Shown here one piece after another: positions 41,284 to 50,324 of a DNA stretch of 64,000 nt. The stretch is from an uncultured Flavobacteriaceae bacterium (GTDB taxonomy: Bacteria; Bacteroidota; Bacteroidia; Flavobacteriales; Flavobacteriaceae): assembly GCA_947495135.1 (NCBI GenBank), contig CANLXN010000001.1, forward strand, positions 124,001 to 188,000, given 5' to 3'. The notes under the pieces were generated by a model that was given only the letters and a program-made list of their open reading frames with translations, did no database searches and had not been told where the DNA came from. Within the stretch, counting starts at the first letter, position 1. Every line of letters begins with the position of its first letter. The position numbers were made by a program, and so were the translations under genes.

Positions 41284-41694
41284 TCACATGCTGCTTTCAA
41301 TATATTTATAGTCTTCGCTCAAAAATTTGTCTAATAAGATATGAGCATCTTTTATAGAAAACCATTTATCTGTTAAATGAAATTTTAGTTTTTCACCTAA
41401 AAGTCCGAAGAGCATTTTTCGCATTACTTTCCTTTTATACCAAAGATAAAATTCGAAGTTCTCAGGATTTTCTCCCCCCGCTGAAAAAGTTAAGCTAAAA
41501 TTATTCTTTTGGTTTATAAATTCTAGTGAAGGGCTATAAAACGTCTCTTCTTTAGGGAGGGCCTTTAATCGTTTTAGATTTTCTTTCCACGGATAATTTA
41601 AAACCATTTCTTTTACCTGAGATGCTGATAATAGATCTTCAGGGTATTCTATATTCGGCTGGTCAATATGGCAAATAGTGTGTTTATAGAGCAT
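41284..41694 (-). CDS. hypothetical protein
   Basis: 136 aa ORF only. Confidence 0.5.
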   Translation of the reverse strand: MLYKHTICHIDQPNIEYPEDLLSASQVKEMVLNYPWKENLKRLKALPKEETFYSPSLEFINQKNNFSLTFSAGGENPENFEFYLWYKRKVMRKMLFGLLGEKLKFHLTDKWFSIKDAHILLDKFLSEDYKYIESSM

Positions 41695-41859
41695 AGATAT
41701 ATTTATAGATGGAGAAGTTACAACTAGCGGTTAAATATAACCGTCGTTAACCGGTATACTTTAATTATCTGGTTTAGCATAGACTTTATTAATTCTAAGC
41801 GAATTTAAATATCGTGGTATCTGCCGTAATTGTGGTTTACAAAGTTGATTACAATTTTA

Positions 41860-42066
41860 TTAACTATTTATCATACTAATTATGTGCATTAAAAGTGCAG
41901 CCCAGAAGAAACTTTGGTATCCTTTTATAATTGTTCCCTCATTTTTTGACAACCATTTATTTCTACTATTCATTTTAACTATCAATTTTATAAGATTCGC
42001 AATAGCATATTTATTCCATAAATAAATAACTGCTCCGTAAATCACTGTAGACAATACCTTTTTCAA
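41860..42066 (-). CDS. small membrane protein
   Basis: 68 aa with two hydrophobic segments. Confidence 0.4.
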   Translation of the reverse strand: MKKVLSTVIYGAVIYLWNKYAIANLIKLIVKMNSRNKWLSKNEGTIIKGYQSFFWAALLMHIISMINS

Positions 42067-42156
42067 AAGGGGTCATTTTTCATTTTTTACAGCGGTCCTA
42101 TTTACTTTTAGTCGCATGTTTCAACAACTAATTTAGGAAATAGAAACCGAATGGAA

Positions 42157-42174
42157 TCCCGATAGCTATTGGGA
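42157..42174. repeat. TCCCGATAGCTATTGGGA palindrome
   Basis: Near-perfect palindrome, second copy at 44178. Confidence 0.7.
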
Positions 42175-42384
42175 CACGAAGATTTTTGTAAGTATTTGAT
42201 TACTAGCAATTAATTATACGTTGTTGTAGCCAGTTTATTTATCCTTTTTCTTTAGTTGCAAAGCTTTGTCCTTGTATATGGCTTTATTTTACTTCTAAAA
42301 GAGTACACATCTTATAAAAAGTGCTATTAGTTGTAACCTTTTTGTTATTTGATGCTTCTAACAAGTAATTAGAGATTAATAAAA

Positions 42385-43251
42385 ATGAAAAAAAGAACAA
42401 TTTATACTATCCTGATGGCGAGTATAGCATCATTAATATCGGCATTTGCAACATTCATTATTCTAGATACGTCGGAAACGCCATCAACGTACGACACGTA
42501 TGAAATAGAATCAATAGTACTTCAAGAAACTAGAGAATTAATTGTAAAAAAACCTAGAAATTATACAAAGGATAAGCAATATGCTGTAGTGTATGTCCTT
42601 GGCGGTAATTCTCTAACTTATACTGTTGCAAATGACACTGATTTGCTTTCTCGTGTTGGCAATATTCCTGAGGTAATAGTTGTTGGAATACCAAGTATTG
42701 ATCAAAAAACAAGGCAGCGAGATTTAACACCACCTTTCTTAAAGCAAGATTTAGACGAAACCAACTCTCCACTAGGTAAAGGAGATAACTTTCTAAAGTA
42801 TATTGAAAATGAAGTTATACCATTGATTGATAAGAACTATAAAACAATTAACAATAGAGCAATTGTAGGTCATTCTCGCGAAGGTTTATTAGTATTTTAT
42901 TCGCTTATAGCAACACCTAATCTTTTTGACACTAGAATTGCACTGAGCCCTGCTCTTTGGAGAGAAGACAATGCTTTTGTAAAACGATTTGATGATTACC
43001 TAACGGGGAATCCAAAAATAAAATCTAATATATTTATGAGTATGGGAGGAAATGAAGTTGATAAAATGAAAAATGCATTTGATTTAACAACAGATGTATT
43101 AACAAAAAAGGCTCCTTCAAACCTAATTTGGAAGTCATTCTATATGCCTAATGCAACACACCAAACTAATCATTATTTAACGGCTTGTATAGGTGTTAAT
43201 TATTTTTTAAACAAAAAAGAGATGCAATCAAATTTTAATATAAATGATTAA
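42385..43251 (+). CDS. esterase-like alpha/beta hydrolase
   Basis: AVVYVLGGNSLTYTVANDTDLLSRVGNIPEVIVVGIPSID...RAIVGHSREGLLVFYSLIATPNLFD. Confidence 0.75.
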   Translation: MKKRTIYTILMASIASLISAFATFIILDTSETPSTYDTYEIESIVLQETRELIVKKPRNYTKDKQYAVVYVLGGNSLTYTVANDTDLLSRVGNIPEVIVVGIPSIDQKTRQRDLTPPFLKQDLDETNSPLGKGDNFLKYIENEVIPLIDKNYKTINNRAIVGHSREGLLVFYSLIATPNLFDTRIALSPALWREDNAFVKRFDDYLTGNPKIKSNIFMSMGGNEVDKMKNAFDLTTDVLTKKAPSNLIWKSFYMPNATHQTNHYLTACIGVNYFLNKKEMQSNFNIND

Positions 43252-43386
43252 TTTAATTGAAGTTAATTTGTCCCATTCCTCTTTTGGTAATTAGTCTCAG
43301 TCTTTTTTTTGACTTCTTAAAGATTATTGAACGAAGGAGGGTCTAATACTTTAATTTATTCATTGGTCTTATCCATTTCTTAAATT

Positions 43387-43525
43387 GGCTACAACGTTTC
43401 GGCTATGCTTTCGTTGCGGAATCGTCCGCGAGGACTATTCCGAGAAAACCTAGCCTTCATTGCAAGATAAGAATTCCCGTTTAGGAAATTCCGCCGCAAT
43501 GAATTAAGGCCATTGTTAGCTGCTG
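43387..43525. repeat. cassette-boundary palindromic repeat A
   Basis: ggctacaacg...cattgttagctgctg; contains hairpin gaattcccgtttaggaaattc. Confidence 0.6.
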
Positions 43526-43529
43526 TTTT

Positions 43530-43901
43530 TTATGGTTTTTCGTATTCAATTATTGATGATATTCTTTCTGGTATTTTTTCAGGTGCTCTTAATTCCATTT
43601 CACCGTCTTGAGTAATAAGTGGCTTTTCAAAGTCAATAAAGTGAAAGAAAAAAGCAAGTCTTGTGAAGTCTGAAGTATCCTTAGGTGAGTCCAACCAATC
43701 CCCCGTAACTTCTGTCCCTTCCTCATTTAAAAATTTCTCATCCCAAGGTGTTTGCCAATCTATTCGATCAATTCCATCTTCGACTTGAGTGAATTGCCCG
43801 ATATCAACTTGCTCGTGATTCAGTTTAATTCCCAATTCAATAAGGTGAACATTCTGCTGTCCGCTTACTTCATAAATTCCGATTAATTCTATTTTTTTCA
43901 C
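43530..43901 (-). CDS. hypothetical protein (cassette gene)
   Basis: 123 aa; stop lies about 10 nt from repeat A. Confidence 0.6.
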   Translation of the reverse strand: MKKIELIGIYEVSGQQNVHLIELGIKLNHEQVDIGQFTQVEDGIDRIDWQTPWDEKFLNEEGTEVTGDWLDSPKDTSDFTRLAFFFHFIDFEKPLITQDGEMELRAPEKIPERISSIIEYEKP

Positions 43902-43915
43902 AGTATCAAATGTTT

Positions 43916-44046
43916 GCTAACGGTTTTGTGTAAGCGTCAGTAACGGGAAAGTGCGCGAGTACTTTCCGCTGACGCACCTAATTTATCAAAACGAGTTGAA
44001 TTTCCGATTAGGAAATTCAGCCGTTATTGCGCTTACACGTCTTAAG
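43916..44046. repeat. cassette-boundary palindromic repeat B
   Basis: gctaacggttttGTGTAAGCGtcagTAACGG...CCGTTAttgCGCTTACACgtcttaag; hairpin gaatttccgattaggaaattc. Confidence 0.7.
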
Positions 44047-44177
44047 TTTGATTCTCTATAAATTTAGATATAAACTAGAAAGAATAAAGGAGAGAATTAA
44101 GGTTAATATATGCGGTGAAGCTTAAGACTTCGACAACATTGATAATCCTCTCTCTTTTACTACTTAAATCACGTTCA

Positions 44178-44195
44178 TCCCGATAGCTATCGGGA
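44178..44195. repeat. TCCCGATAGCTATCGGGA palindrome
   Basis: Perfect 18-bp palindrome. Confidence 0.75.
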
Positions 44196-44334
44196 CTGTG
44201 AGACTTTGGATCTCGTTTTCGAGTTTTTGTGATGCCAGTAGCTAGTTCTTGCATAAATTATTTTGTATGATTAAATATAAAGAAACTTATGGAGTTGACA
44301 TTAGCAAAGAAGTCTTTGATGTACGTTCATTTTT

Positions 44335-44583
44335 TCAATCAGACATATCAATATCTTTTGGAAAATTTCTCCAGTTACGGAAATCAATTTCGGAACATTT
44401 GTCAGATTCTAATTTGCTAGAATTTTTTGCATTCCAAGCAGTGTTAATATGATGATACAAATGGGTCATATCGACAATATAATCTCCAAACTCATATTCA
44501 GAACCCGATTCTAATTCTTTGATAGTATTAGTGAGTTGATTAAGGCCTTCCTTTAAATTATATAAGATGTATTCTTTATTCAT
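44335..44583 (-). CDS. hypothetical protein (cassette gene)
   Basis: 82 aa ORF. Confidence 0.5.
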   Translation of the reverse strand: MNKEYILYNLKEGLNQLTNTIKELESGSEYEFGDYIVDMTHLYHHINTAWNAKNSSKLESDKCSEIDFRNWRNFPKDIDMSD

Positions 44584-44633
44584 CTTTTTTGTGGTTTTCT
44601 AATGAAGTAAACACATTGTTGTGCGCTTGTTTT

Positions 44634-45047
44634 TTATTTTTCTACAATTAATTCAATTTGCTCGCAATTCAGTCGAAACATTTTTCCGTTTTCAAAAAGA
44701 TATATTATATCATCATTTTCATTTGGTTTATTATGTTCCATAAATCCGTCATTTATTTCACGCATTGATTTAGGGAAAAATGAAATTCCGCTCAATGTAT
44801 TTTCATCTTCAGGGAATTCAGAATTGTCTCCATTCGTTGAATTTTTAAACATTACGTTTTTATGCAAAAAAGTCAGTTTTTCAAATTCGTTTTCGTGAAC
44901 CCAGTCTCCAGTGGACTTTATAAATTCAATTCGGACATTATTGTCAAATTCCGATATTGCTTTGAATTCAAAATTATTATGCAAATCAATATGAATTCCA
45001 TTTAATTGAACCGCATAATTTTCTTCAATTTCAAAGTTTGTTTTCAT
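44634..45047 (-). CDS. hypothetical protein (cassette gene); start at internal Met because the ORF extension is repeat-encoded
   Basis: MKTNFEIEENYAVQLNGIHIDLHNN... Confidence 0.6.
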   Translation of the reverse strand: MKTNFEIEENYAVQLNGIHIDLHNNFEFKAISEFDNNVRIEFIKSTGDWVHENEFEKLTFLHKNVMFKNSTNGDNSEFPEDENTLSGISFFPKSMREINDGFMEHNKPNENDDIIYLFENGKMFRLNCEQIELIVEK

Positions 45048-45061
45048 ACTTTTCCGCAAAT

Positions 45062-45256
45062 GACGTACAATGTTGTAGCTATGGTTAGGACGGTGAAGAA
45101 ATTCAGCGAATTTCAAGCTAGCACAAATAAAAGCTTTGAGCTGTTTTTTAGTTTGTTAGTATAAAAATAGGGAAAAAGCTTTTGCGATAATACTAATCAG
45201 CCAACATTTCGACTAGCAACCGCTCCCGTATTAATTATTGCCACTGTTAGCTATAG
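45062..45256. repeat. cassette-boundary palindromic region E
   Basis: gtacaatgttgtagctatgg...ccactgttagctatag; the end overlaps the stop codon of 45247..45807. Confidence 0.5.
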
Positions 45257-45807
45257 TCTTTTATTTGTTCAGTAATTAATTCAGCAAATTCTTTAACGTC
45301 GTCATTTTGGTTTTGAGTATATTTTTCAAAAATTCCCTTGTCATTAACTATTTTAATTGTCATTTTGGAAAGCAACTCTTGGTACTTTATATCATCAGTT
45401 TTATGGTTTGAACAAGAAGCAAATCCGAATATAATATCTAATAATTCAATTTTTAGCTTCTCGTTACATTCTATTAAGCGGTTTCTTATTATTTCATAAG
45501 CAGGTAATGATGCGGAAGAAATGTATGCGTGTTGATGACATAAAGAACACCATAATTGATGTGCAGCTTTTAAAGCTATTTTTGCGTCCTCACAATAAAT
45601 ATTTTTTAAATAGGTCGGAATAGTTTTCTCTGCGTTTCCATATGCAGTTTCAAAATTCCCCCAATCAATATCATCTATCTGCTTTAAAATCTGTTCGTCA
45701 ATCTTTTCTCCACAAACGTTTGGTTCAAGAATTTCAGGTTTTATTTCCTCTTGATTTCTATCTTCAGTTTTTTTATTATTTCTATTGAATATTTTGAAAA
45801 TAGACAT
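45247..45807 (-). CDS. hypothetical protein (cassette gene)
   Basis: 186 aa; stop TAA lies within repeat end GCTAACAG. Confidence 0.65.
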   Translation of the reverse strand: MSIFKIFNRNNKKTEDRNQEEIKPEILEPNVCGEKIDEQILKQIDDIDWGNFETAYGNAEKTIPTYLKNIYCEDAKIALKAAHQLWCSLCHQHAYISSASLPAYEIIRNRLIECNEKLKIELLDIIFGFASCSNHKTDDIKYQELLSKMTIKIVNDKGIFEKYTQNQNDDVKEFAELITEQIKDYS

Positions 45808-45833
45808 CTGATTTTTATTTTTTTGTAATTATA

Positions 45834-45963
45834 GCTAACGGTAACGTATAAGCGTAGTGCGGGATTAGAAGCACTACACTTTCGGTTTTGCCTTTCGTTT
45901 GTTAATATTCAATTTGTTCAATTTTAGCACTTTAGTCCGCATTACGTTTATACAATGTTATGC
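45834..45963. repeat. cassette-boundary palindromic repeat F
   Basis: gctaacggtaacGTATAAGCGTAGTGCGGG...TCCGCATTACGTTTATACaatgttatgc. Confidence 0.75.
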
Positions 45964-45972
45964 TTTGTTATT

Positions 45973-48591
45973 TTATCTTCGTCTTCTGATTGTTTTAATG
46001 TAATCCTCTAATACAGTCAAATCAGCCAGAAATTCAGCAGAGTCTGGCATTTCCTCTATTAATGTTCCTGCTGTATCGTGTCCTGTAAAATAGGTAGAAC
46101 ACTTGCTCATATTTGCGTCAACAAGATTATAATCATCATCAGTTAAATCTACAATCTTAGATAAACGTTGAGTTTGTATTGCTCTACCAAATCTTTGAAT
46201 TGCTCCGTTGAGAAATACTTCTTCAACAAAACGCTCCCAGGTTTCTCTGAGTTTGCCATACATCAATTTTGCCCTTTCTTTATAAACTTCTTCGGTTTCT
46301 GTTCTTTCGATTTTCTCTAATTTTTGATATGCATTTTTCAACAAGCCAATTCTTTTCCCTACAGGTAAAGCATCCCAAGGTGGATTGCTTGCAATTAGTC
46401 CTGTTTCTTTTTTCTTTCTTGTCAGGCTCTTTATATCTAAATCACAATTTAAACTTTTAGAATGTTCTTGAATCATTAGTAGAAAAGTGATATCGTGCGT
46501 AAATACGATAACCTGTCGCTCTAAAGCTTCTTCTGCAATTCTTTTCGATATTTTATTTCTCCATTTATGGTCAAGGGATGAAACTGGGTCATCAAAAATT
46601 ATAGCACTTTTATGCTCTGAAATGGATAATTCAGATAAGAATGTTGCTAAGGAAATACACCTATGTTCTCCTTCGCTTAAAACGTCTTTTAGTGCAATTC
46701 CATTTGCGTTCTGTTCATCAAGTCTTAAGTAGTGATATTGTTTCCCTCTTTGTCCTTTTGTTTCGGTTTCTATCTTGATGTTTTTAAATCCTAGTTTGGC
46801 AAGTTCCGTTTTGAAATTCTGTTTAAGGTTTTGACTTATGTAATTTGTTGCTAAATCATTACTAAGAGTAGTAATGGTTCGAGTATTACATTTACTAATG
46901 CACTGATTTAGCAGTTTTATCTTTTTTTGTCGATAAATTTCACGAGCTAACTTGGGTTTATATTCAAAAATCTTTTTTTCGCCCTTTAATTGATTTAGTT
47001 CCTTGTTTAGCGGTTTTAAATCTTCTTCAATTGATTGGACTGCTAACTTCTCATTTGCTTCTTTTAAGTCTTTAATGAGATTCTGAATTTGAGTTTTAGG
47101 TGTATTCTCAATTTCAATTGAATTAATAGATTCAACAGATTTTTTAAAATTAAACAGCCCAACTAAATAGTCCTTCTGTTTAGAAAGTGACTCTAAATAT
47201 GCTGATTGATTTTTCGAGTATTCATCAATCAGTTCATCTAACTCAATTGTTGTAGGCTTTTGTTCTTCAAAAGAAAAATCCTGACTATTTAAATTTTCAT
47301 ATTCTAAATCAAATTTATCAGAAGCTTCATCAAAAGATTTTTGAATATCATTTTTCACAAATTCCTCGAAAGCAGTAAATCTGCTTTTTGCATCTTCCCC
47401 TAAATCTTGAAAACAAAGAGGGCAATTACTCTCTCCATTTACTTTTGGAAAATCTTCTGTCTCGGTACTTTCGTTATAGAACTTTCGAGCACTTTCCCAA
47501 AGTAATTTCCAAGAACTATTACCAACGCCCTCAATTGGTAATTCTGAGAATGCCTTTTCAGAAGATTCTTTAAGTGCTTTACTTGTTGTTGCAAGATTAT
47601 TTAATACTTGTTTTAAGTCCTCTAATTTTGCTCCTGTCAAGTTATTTTCTAGTGTTTGAAATTTGTTTTGCAAAACCTCAAATCGCTTTATCTTATCGAT
47701 GTTTTCTTTTAAGATTTTCTTAGGGTCGGTTGCTTTTAATTTATCTATTTGTTTGGTTAGCTCTTCAATTCTAGAATTTTTGGTTTCATTCCAAATTGCT
47801 TCTGCTCTTAATTCGTTAAGTGTAGTTTCCGAATTTAAATTGTTGAGAAATGTTTTAGCAGTCGAACAATCTGAAACTTCTAAAAGAGTATGGTCAAATT
47901 TCTCTAATGCAGGGTCTGAAAATTCCGCATTTAGTTCATTGTCAACTTTTTTTATACAGACTGCTAATTTTTCTACAATAGATAGCCCTTGAGGAATAAA
48001 GGCTATTTCATCTTCCCCTTCAATGTAATGATTGGCACTAAACGTGTCGAAAACATCAACACTTTTTAAAACAGAGTCATTTACTACTTCATTTATAAGA
48101 TTTACTGTGTTGAAATTTATTCCATCAATTGTATATTCAATATCCGCTTTTTTATCATTTCCAAAACAAGTTGGGTCATATAGATTGTCATTTATTTTCG
48201 GCTTACTTCCTCTAGTATTACAAGCGTGTTTTAAAATGCTAACATAGCTTGATTTTCCTGAACCATTATCTCCATAGACAAGCGTAAGTCCGTTTGAGGC
48301 AAATTCTAATTCACTGGCTTGTGAGAGTGCGTTTATGTTGTTTACATTGGAAATTTTAGAGAGTATTATGTCATCACTATTTGTTGCATTGTTTGCGAAG
48401 TCTCTTAAATCATCAAAGTCCACTTCATCAAAATCAAAGTCTGATAATCCATAATCTACTTTACAGATTTCCTTTAGTTCCGAAATATCATTATCAGTTA
48501 GTTCGTTATTTCTGATTAAACGGTCAATGGCAATTTGCCAAAAAACAGGCTTGTTTTCTACCCAATCAATTATATCATTTAGTATTGGCAT
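45973..48591 (-). CDS. SMC/RloC-like AAA_13 ATPase with CPxC zinc-hook-like motif
   Basis: Walker A YGDNGSGKSSY, CPLCFQDL in coiled coil, signature LSEGEHRCISLATFLSEL, Walker B AIIFDDPVSSLD, VIVFTHDI. Confidence 0.85.
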   Translation of the reverse strand: MPILNDIIDWVENKPVFWQIAIDRLIRNNELTDNDISELKEICKVDYGLSDFDFDEVDFDDLRDFANNATNSDDIILSKISNVNNINALSQASELEFASNGLTLVYGDNGSGKSSYVSILKHACNTRGSKPKINDNLYDPTCFGNDKKADIEYTIDGINFNTVNLINEVVNDSVLKSVDVFDTFSANHYIEGEDEIAFIPQGLSIVEKLAVCIKKVDNELNAEFSDPALEKFDHTLLEVSDCSTAKTFLNNLNSETTLNELRAEAIWNETKNSRIEELTKQIDKLKATDPKKILKENIDKIKRFEVLQNKFQTLENNLTGAKLEDLKQVLNNLATTSKALKESSEKAFSELPIEGVGNSSWKLLWESARKFYNESTETEDFPKVNGESNCPLCFQDLGEDAKSRFTAFEEFVKNDIQKSFDEASDKFDLEYENLNSQDFSFEEQKPTTIELDELIDEYSKNQSAYLESLSKQKDYLVGLFNFKKSVESINSIEIENTPKTQIQNLIKDLKEANEKLAVQSIEEDLKPLNKELNQLKGEKKIFEYKPKLAREIYRQKKIKLLNQCISKCNTRTITTLSNDLATNYISQNLKQNFKTELAKLGFKNIKIETETKGQRGKQYHYLRLDEQNANGIALKDVLSEGEHRCISLATFLSELSISEHKSAIIFDDPVSSLDHKWRNKISKRIAEEALERQVIVFTHDITFLLMIQEHSKSLNCDLDIKSLTRKKKETGLIASNPPWDALPVGKRIGLLKNAYQKLEKIERTETEEVYKERAKLMYGKLRETWERFVEEVFLNGAIQRFGRAIQTQRLSKIVDLTDDDYNLVDANMSKCSTYFTGHDTAGTLIEEMPDSAEFLADLTVLEDYIKTIRRRR

Positions 48592-48623
48592 TATTTGTAT
48601 TTATTGGGTTGGTTTTTAATAAA

Positions 48624-48759
48624 GCATAACGTTCTCGTGTATGAGTAGTAGCGGATTTCTACTCACAAACCTTTCGGTTTTTCACTAACCCTTTTTTTAT
48701 GTTTTTACTTTCATTTTATCACTTAAACCGCTATTACTTATATACATTGTTCTCAGCTG
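48624..48759. repeat. cassette-boundary palindromic repeat G
   Basis: gcataacgttctcGTGTATGAGTAGTAGCGG...CCGCTATTACTTATATACattgttctcagc. Confidence 0.75.
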
Positions 48760-50324
48760 GCATTTTTTTCAGCTTTTGTCATACTATAATAAGCTAACTC
48801 CAATGCTAATGCTCTTTTATTATGTGGAATTGAACCAGTTCTATATGAAACTTGTAACAGCTCTTTCATTAATCCAATTTGAAACTCCCAAAGAGTAAAA
48901 TCATCACCATAAATTCCTTCTGCATTTTTGATTAACCAATTTATCGAATCAATTATTCTATCATTCTTTGAATCATAATCTATTTGTTCTAGATCAACAA
49001 TCTTTTGACCTATTGAGAAGTAATAATCAAAAGAGTTTAGATCAAAAAACTCTTTTGTGTATCCATTTTCCTTATCAAACCCAATTCCATTGATGTATAA
49101 ATCAATGATCAGACGGCATACGTCAAAGCACCAGTATCCATAACCTAACCCACCTGTATCTATAAGGATTGGTGTCTCATCATCTTCAACCAAAATATTT
49201 TTTGAGTGTAAATCAAGGTGATTTAATGTTACAGCACCTTTCTTTAAAAGATCTTTAGAGTTTAGTTTTCCAAACTTCTCGTTAATAATTAGGTTTTCTA
49301 CTTGATTGACATCAAAACTCTTGAGCATTGATTTTAATTCCTTGCTGACTTCTCTTATCGTCAAAAACTTTCCAGTTTTGAATTTTTCGAATATCGTTGT
49401 CCACATTTTAGACTCTATTCGTTGAGTTTCATAATGTTTTGTCATTCCACTAATATGAAAAAAGGAATTGAGAACTTTCTCTATGTTTGTATTACCATTC
49501 TCATTAATTATAAAATCAAACAATGTCTTAGAATTTGGCACCAATTTTATTACTATTGCTAAGGTGTTTTTATTAGGTGTATAAAACTTCTTACGCACTA
49601 TCCCATTAAATAACTTTGTTGGGAATAATTCATACAGAGATTCTGCTTTCTCAAATTCACTTTCTAGTAGTTGAACTTCATTCGATATTTTTAAAACATA
49701 GCTTGTATTTTCAACTGTAAATTTGAATAGTATAGCACCACTGAAACCTGATTTTAGTTTAGATAATATAATTTGTTTGTCTAGAGGTAAATTGAAATGT
49801 TGTTTAACCTGAAATAATATCTGGTTGATTTTATCTCTTCCAAAAAACCTTAATTGCTGATTAAATTCACTCACATATCCTGATGTCACTTCAAATTGAT
49901 CAGGTAGGCTTTCTTTTATTACCTTTTCTATTTCTCTTTTTATACGACTGGTATCAGCATCTTCAGATTTCTTGATAAATGGGATAGTGGAATACTTTTC
50001 TTCATAGAGATTTAGATCTATATCACTTCCCTCATCCCTTTTTGCAGTGGTATAGACAATTATTGGAAAATCAATTTGATGGTTTTTAAAACTTTCTAAA
50101 ATATCAAATCCCACTAATTTTCCACTGTTTGTTTCATCTAGTAAATCAAGAATTAATAAGTCGAAATCTCTTACAAAATCGTAAATGTCGTCAAGTATTA
50201 TTTTATAATCAATTTCTGAATATTCTACATATCCATATTTGGTATTTAAATCGTTATGAACTCCTTTAAGTCTTGAAACGATAATATTATTATCATCCCA
50301 GTGTGCTATTTTGAATTTATTCAT
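48753..50324 (-). CDS. receiver domain + APH/protein-kinase-like domain fusion
   Basis: Receiver: HWDDNN, LLILDLLDE, IIVYTTAK, PFIKKS. Kinase: YVLKIS, NHLDLHSKNILVED, ILIDTGGLGYG. Confidence 0.8.
   Translation of the reverse strand: MNKFKIAHWDDNNIIVSRLKGVHNDLNTKYGYVEYSEIDYKIILDDIYDFVRDFDLLILDLLDETNSGKLVGFDILESFKNHQIDFPIIVYTTAKRDEGSDIDLNLYEEKYSTIPFIKKSEDADTSRIKREIEKVIKESLPDQFEVTSGYVSEFNQQLRFFGRDKINQILFQVKQHFNLPLDKQIILSKLKSGFSGAILFKFTVENTSYVLKISNEVQLLESEFEKAESLYELFPTKLFNGIVRKKFYTPNKNTLAIVIKLVPNSKTLFDFIINENGNTNIEKVLNSFFHISGMTKHYETQRIESKMWTTIFEKFKTGKFLTIREVSKELKSMLKSFDVNQVENLIINEKFGKLNSKDLLKKGAVTLNHLDLHSKNILVEDDETPILIDTGGLGYGYWCFDVCRLIIDLYINGIGFDKENGYTKEFFDLNSFDYYFSIGQKIVDLEQIDYDSKNDRIIDSINWLIKNAEGIYGDDFTLWEFQIGLMKELLQVSYRTGSIPHNKRALALELAYYSMTKAEKNAS

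Noticed and set aside
46269-48247. Plus-strand ORFs antisense to the AAA ATPase
   Set aside because: Shadow ORFs of a gene with full ATPase motifs
43387-48759. CRISPR array
   Set aside because: Repeats are long, divergent palindromes separated by whole genes, not short identical repeats with uniform spacers
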